Part shown: positions 51,001 through 54,742 of the stretch, one piece after another
Layout of the letters: every line of letters begins with the position of its first letter
How positions within the stretch are numbered: the first letter of the stretch is position 1
Origin: an uncultured Microcaldota archaeon
Lineage (GTDB): Archaea > Micrarchaeota > Micrarchaeia > Anstonellales > Bilamarchaeaceae
Direction of reading: 5' to 3'
Assembly (NCBI GenBank): GCA_903835325.1
Contig: CAILMU010000061.1
Coordinates: 1-54,742, forward strand
DNA: 54,742 nucleotides
Made by a program: the position numbers and the translations under genes
Notes under the pieces: generated by a model
Database searches by the model: none
The model's input: only the letters and a program-made list of their open reading frames with translations
Told to the model about the DNA's origin: nothing

Positions 51001-54000
51001 TGAGAGCATGCTGCTCCCGATTGTTTTTATGGATGAGAGGAACTGCCTGGTGTTCGCGCCGAAATAGAGGAAGTTCATCAGCTCGGCCTGCGTGTCCGAA
51101 CCGTAGTCGAGCTGGTACATGTTGCCTTCCTTGGTGATGAAAACGAGCCTTGAATCCAGCCTTCCCTGGGATGGCTGGTTTGTGAGTTCATCGTAGTGCT
51201 CGCCCGCTACATAGACCAGCATGTCCGTCGCGTTCTCCTTGGCTATCCTCGAATAGGTGTCCAGGAGGCCTTTCGTGTAGCCCCTTGTCTTCTGCTCTGT
51301 GGAGCTCGACGCCCCGCCTGGCGGGGACAATGTCGTTGTCGTGCCGGCGTATTCGCGGTGGATATTCCCTATCCCGCGCGTGATGCCGACATTCTCGTCT
51401 TCTGCAAGGAACGGCAGTATGCCCGAGAAAGGCACCTTCATGGCATTCGCCTGCGCGTCCACTGTGTATTGCCTTGTCGCGGTTGAAGATGTGACCGGGC
51501 CGCCAGCCGGACCAGCGATGGTCGTGGTCGTGGAATCTGTGTAGGTGACCGCTTCCCTGTGGCCTCCGCTGATGCTCCTCTGGCCGAGGAAAGCCGCGAT
51601 GCCCCCGGTGTCTGTCGTCGTGGAACCTGAACTTGTCCGGCCGAAGAATCCGCCTGCCTCGCCGACGGTGTTGAGCCAATACCCGCTGTAATCTGCCGGC
51701 ATAGGCCCGAATGACTCGCCGATACGCCTGAGAAGTGTGGATGCCCCGATAGCGCCTATCCTGAACCTGTTCGAGACCCTCTGCCTGAACATCTTGGGCC
51801 CGGGTTCCCGGACCTGGTCGGACATATATGAGTATGTCGTATCAGCGCCCGGCGTGAATGCTATCCCGGTACCGACAGGCTGCCTGGCCTGCGTCGGCAT
51901 CGTTGCCCTCGGATAGAGATCCAGGGGCTGGGGTATCTGGCCGTAGTTGGTCGGCATGGGCTCGAAACCGGTCGTCTGCCAGAATCCAGGTTTCGGCTGG
52001 TACAGATAGGGAAGCTTGTAGTTCATATCGAGCCTGGGTTCAGGAACCAGCCTGAGCTCGTCCTCGAGCCGGTTGTGGTCGAAGTCGCTCGTCGCTTTCC
52101 TAAGGTTGGCGCCGATGTCCGCGAACACCCCGAGGAAGTACCTGCGGTTTATGACATTCGAGTATGCCCAGCTGCTCTGCCCGTTGTCGTATCTGGCGAC
52201 CACATTAGCCGTGAATGCGCTCATGGCGCTTATCAGGGTCATCTCGTCCTGCGTCACATCAAGGATGGCAGGCATGACATCGAGAAGGAAAGGCCCGAGC
52301 AGGTATGGGTCCCTCTGAGAGATGATTACGATGGTCTGCATCAGGGAATTCGCTGCCGCTTTCGAGAACGAGGAGTCGGTCCCGGAATACCGTTCCAGCG
52401 CCATGCCCAGGTAAAGGGCATCCATGAGGCTCAGCTTGTTCGGGAGGTCCGCGACAGCGGCATCGGTCAGGTCTCCGGTCGATGGATGGAAATTGCCAGT
52501 GCTGCGGGAAAGATTGTACTGGTCCGAGAGCTGGTTGAAGAAGTTCCTTCCCTGCGTGATGAGGTTCTTGCCTGAATCCGTCGCAAGGAATGCAGCGAGC
52601 TGCTCCGGGCTGGAGATGCCCTTGAAATTAGGAGGCAGGTCGACATTGTACCTCTTGGAGAGCGACTCGAGATTCCGGCTGAACAGGTCGAGGTTCACGA
52701 AAAGGTTGAACAGGTAGTCGTTCGTGCCAAGTTCGTCGCGGTAGTATTGTATCGCCTGGGTCAGGTCGGTAGACATGGTCTGCGTCGCGTTCGTGAAGCT
52801 TGTGGCTGTCTTTATCTGCAGGTAGACCTTCGGGATGACATCGGCCAGGTGTATGAAGTTCTTCATGAAGTTCGATTTCGCGACGCCGGGGCCGTGCTCG
52901 AATCCGCTGTTGAGCGTCTCATAGAGCTCGGGGGGCATCTGGGATTCAAGAGTATCAGCGGTGGTCGAAGGGCTCTGGATTATCTTCTCGAGCAGCTCGA
53001 AATTGGCTTCTATGGCCTTCACGAAGGCTTCGCCATGGACATCGTAAAGCTCGGCCAGCGCGCCCTTGTAGAGCTCGATGTTCTCCTTGGTCTGGGGCCT
53101 GCTCTTGTTCTCTTCAATCACCGAGATTATGGAGGTGATGTCCTCGAGCATATGGGTGTCCTGGTCGCGGTAGGAGCGGAGCGTTCCGAGGACTGCTTTC
53201 GAATGCGCCGAAGGGTAGGCCTGCATCAATGCGTTGCGGACAGATTGCGGGAGGTCTTTCACGGTGTCGAGGTTGGCTCCGGCTTCTTTCAATGTGGCAA
53301 GCGAATCCTTCTGCGCTTCCACCGCCTTCACGAACTCCTCGCCGAAAATCTTGACCATCGAGGCGCGGTCCTCTCCGGCACTCGGGTTCGTTATCGCCCG
53401 GTATGTCCTAATCAGGATGGATGAATACAGGTCGTTCTCCACCATCTTCATGTTCCCCATCTTGAGCTTCATCTTCTCCGGGCTGTCCAGGAAAGCGAGG
53501 TTAGGCGCCTGTGCCCGGACAGCAGTGACGAATCTCTGGCCGTACAAGGAGACCCACTGGCGCTCCTGCACGGTGTCGCCTTTCTTTATGGATGCGTAGA
53601 CGCTTCCGAGGGCGTCGAAATACGCCTTCTCGTCCATGCCGATTATGAAACCGAACAGTTCGGGGTTCGCCTTGCGGAGCACGCCGGCGACCACGTCCTC
53701 CATCACGGCGCGCTTCGGAGTCCCGGCTATCGCCGCGAACTTCGCCATCAGGCTCGCCATCCTGCCGGATGCGGTCGAAAGTGTCGGCGTGATGCCCGGG
53801 AGCATCGGCGTGTTCATGAGGTCTCCCCCTGTCTCGGCCACATGGATGAGGGCGAATGCCGTCTCGACGGCCTCATTCAGCTCCTGCGGTGTTATCATGC
53901 TGTCGCGCAAACTTTTCTGCCTGGCGGATATGGCCCTGATGGCATCCGAGCCGAGGTTCGGGCTGTTGGATTCTCCCCTGAGGCGCACATTCTCCTTCTC

Positions 54001-54742
54001 CCACCGTTCTATGTGCTCCCAGAGCCGCGCCCGCACCGGCGCGAGTATCTTGCGCCTGAGATTGTGCTTTATCTCCTCTATGTCGCGCTCGATTATCTGG
54101 TATGTGTCCTCGATCCCGGCCTGCAGGTTGGCTGCCCCGCGCGTGTCGATGGCTTTGGTCGGCGCCACTTTCGATATCATGGGGTTGATGAAGATGCTCC
54201 CCAAAGCGTCGTTCGCGTCCGACTGCGCCAGCTGGCCGCGTATCACCGCCTGCCTCGCGTTCGCGATGGCCGAGATGAATTGCGGGGCGGTGTAGAAATA
54301 GATGTAGTTGGAGACCAGTTCGGAAGTCGTTTTGTCCTTCTTCTCCTGGATGCCTTTCTCTATGCTGTCCAGGTCGCCGGCGAGCCAGCCGAGCGAGGCC
54401 TTGTTCTTCTCGACGAATTTCGTGAGCGGTTCGCCGTAGGTGTCCGCGAGCCTTTTGCGGTCAGGCTTCGCCTTGCTCATCTCCGCATATATGTCCTGCA
54501 TGGCTTTGGCGAGCGTGCCGACAGAGAAGCCTATCAGCGGGACCGGGTTCGCGCCCTTAGTCGCTTGGGAAGCGAGCTGCTTCATGAACGGGTCGTCCAT
54601 CTTGCCCGGCATCTCCTTCTCGAGCTCGCTGACGGATTTCACCACCCAGCCCATGCTGTCGAGGTTCTTCCATACGCTGTCTAGAAATTCCTTGCCGTAG
54701 GTTTTCTCCAGGGCAGCGCGCTGCTCGTGCAATGGCTTCACC
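48061..54742 (-). CDS. Giant repeat-containing, beta-rich protein, 5' end outside window
   Basis: At least 2226 residues lie in the window. The first codon available is a GTG at the very edge, and the sequence starts inside a repeat, so the true start is probably outside. A unit with consensus YG-x2-F-[VLI] followed about 12 residues later by L-x-W-[LMV] recurs at about residues 15, 102, 399, 464, 570, 1705 and 1783. It is often preceded by a helix such as DIYAEMSKAKPDRKRL. The N-terminal 900 residues are otherwise helical. Residues about 1080-1680 and 1880-2226 are Tyr/Gly/Thr-rich with alternating strand patterns, and the chain ends AGFMIHAGMLF. No family is recognised; a surface or envelope role is likely. 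Confidence 0.82.
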   Translation of the reverse strand, partial: VKPLHEQRAALEKTYGKEFLDSVWKNLDSMGWVVKSVSELEKEMPGKMDDPFMKQLASQATKGANPVPLIGFSVGTLAKAMQDIYAEMSKAKPDRKRLADTYGEPLTKFVEKNKASLGWLAGDLDSIEKGIQEKKDKTTSELVSNYIYFYTAPQFISAIANARQAVIRGQLAQSDANDALGSIFINPMISKVAPTKAIDTRGAANLQAGIEDTYQIIERDIEEIKHNLRRKILAPVRARLWEHIERWEKENVRLRGESNSPNLGSDAIRAISARQKSLRDSMITPQELNEAVETAFALIHVAETGGDLMNTPMLPGITPTLSTASGRMASLMAKFAAIAGTPKRAVMEDVVAGVLRKANPELFGFIIGMDEKAYFDALGSVYASIKKGDTVQERQWVSLYGQRFVTAVRAQAPNLAFLDSPEKMKLKMGNMKMVENDLYSSILIRTYRAITNPSAGEDRASMVKIFGEEFVKAVEAQKDSLATLKEAGANLDTVKDLPQSVRNALMQAYPSAHSKAVLGTLRSYRDQDTHMLEDITSIISVIEENKSRPQTKENIELYKGALAELYDVHGEAFVKAIEANFELLEKIIQSPSTTADTLESQMPPELYETLNSGFEHGPGVAKSNFMKNFIHLADVIPKVYLQIKTATSFTNATQTMSTDLTQAIQYYRDELGTNDYLFNLFVNLDLFSRNLESLSKRYNVDLPPNFKGISSPEQLAAFLATDSGKNLITQGRNFFNQLSDQYNLSRSTGNFHPSTGDLTDAAVADLPNKLSLMDALYLGMALERYSGTDSSFSKAAANSLMQTIVIISQRDPYLLGPFLLDVMPAILDVTQDEMTLISAMSAFTANVVARYDNGQSSWAYSNVINRRYFLGVFADIGANLRKATSDFDHNRLEDELRLVPEPRLDMNYKLPYLYQPKPGFWQTTGFEPMPTNYGQIPQPLDLYPRATMPTQARQPVGTGIAFTPGADTTYSYMSDQVREPGPKMFRQRVSNRFRIGAIGASTLLRRIGESFGPMPADYSGYWLNTVGEAGGFFGRTSSGSTTTDTGGIAAFLGQRSISGGHREAVTYTDSTTTTIAGPAGGPVTSSTATRQYTVDAQANAMKVPFSGILPFLAEDENVGITRGIGNIHREYAGTTTTLSPPGGASSSTEQKTRGYTKGLLDTYSRIAKENATDMLVYVAGEHYDELTNQPSQGRLDSRLVFITKEGNMYQLDYGSDTQAELMNFLYFGANTRQFLSSIKTIGSSMLSKDSAAGGLSGTAVGFTLPTGGGETYSALAFGNLARDIQSMTPYAAQQAVGNAVTHLLQDRKQKDVYAAFFRGNEVVKTDPTDNTHISDSAFSGGVGEVLWRRMRTREGPLADQFEFRAAGGAMRTPVFSTSGGNWSPVVGVKGAWEWKPTKYQTKSVGATVSYSDINLMDNYMMASAQADQMYSRIKTTLVNFYHWSEDEARNTGLLISATYMYGKLEDWTQRNADGTYTVGQRKDANGNPINTPSPHYGSLLFMYWAQRHSFLVGGQRVPGFTNMYNTIDSAMRDIQLNPQNQETILGNLNKSLQSYVDRDIWRFTLGYGYDGEKTRAYLIGSGQWMTSTTASLTPQDQQAYANLSGLMIFGKPTSTYAQIDLRGYGYAPVVIDTSQPTISISRPALRPYADMYAGFGYVNYPLGPEYQYERPLSIPSEPNAARALMDVYHEYGNMMGPNRRRLEGIYGKAFIDIADQGRDDLSWMVKPKLEIVRDLQAKKKDQEYYVMPLITHFHDDLGKSADALIDIYTELRKTKPDLERLKADYGIDILEMVMKGNRDYDWILLSPDRMEKAFIARTQKANSIEARLSETRMPSPPVQTQLTGAELKTVMERDIKGVLQQAMDSSSEYGLNADRYDIILSQRLSADSSMRDKSDRKLFKDQRNNKYYILNTKVSEPGSIGALMIGNYEDLKEWQEAGLQIGGAISRLVIDKEGSNYKLMFSGDKRARWFSAGKVIGGYTVPLTSQAAKSWSATNNWTVGGIIDVFQDHKYDILAGLKVGTRQYSVEQYRDLQFMVSGRLRTVATESVLNQWFGYVFFNAAQQRIVAASSDVFHNTDELADICTKLGVGSCANLSEFQRATAGLGITWSRTNVVTGTTNALHIFYEGGKETGRVLGATSIPAAGATLDQSDSYSQFIMRGGIGYTNTTIERGGVGSKWWITAVGWKGYWPFMPMSTARPESMQSTATMVENQPMQAGFMIHAGMLF

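Noticed and set aside
1..54742. CRISPR arrays, insertion sequences or integrase-linked att sites
   Set aside because: I saw no regularly spaced short repeats, no transposase or integrase genes, and no terminal repeats around the duplicated cluster. The duplication looks like a plain tandem event.

Overview
The window looks like chromosomal DNA of an archaeon, most likely one of the small-genome DPANN-type lineages (this placement is inference). It carries an archaeal tRNA C56 methyltransferase (Trm56), an archaeal AK6/Fap7-type adenylate kinase, a short archaeal-style adenylosuccinate synthetase, and a tRNA-Ser with an intron at a non-canonical position. Several genes also have an AT-rich TATA-like box centred about 25-28 bp before the start codon, as expected for leaderless archaeal transcripts.

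Left part (1-11.3 kb): the 3' part of purA, an unknown 201-residue protein, a 1783-residue unknown giant protein, an unknown 208-residue protein and a HAD hydrolase. Then, on the minus strand, comes a tight operon MNT nucleotidyltransferase - HEPN - AK6 kinase - ScpB, ending at tRNA-Ser(UGA). A PadR-like regulator follows, at the 3' end of the first gene of the surface cluster.

Centre (11.3-46.1 kb): an eight-gene surface/secretion-like cluster is present twice in tandem. Each copy has one minus-strand gene (gene 1, a large membrane-anchored protein) divergent from seven plus-strand genes. Genes 2-7 are multi-pass membrane proteins that share two motifs with each other, and gene 8 is a 1.7-kilo-residue Cys-rich lipoprotein. 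The two copies (A and B) keep the same order, the same overlaps and the same 50-bp divergent spacer. Copy B ends in intact trm56; copy A ends in a frameshifted trm56 remnant, which marks the duplication junction. The layout, with VirB6/TrbL-like polytopic proteins and large Cys-rich exported parts, suggests an undescribed envelope-spanning machine. No ATPase is present in the window.

Right part (46.1-54.7 kb): an AbiEii/AbiEi-type toxin-antitoxin pair, a small conserved-looking protein, and a minus-strand giant protein of at least 2226 residues. The giant carries a repeated YG-x-x-F motif and beta-rich C-terminal sequence, and it is cut by the right edge of the window.
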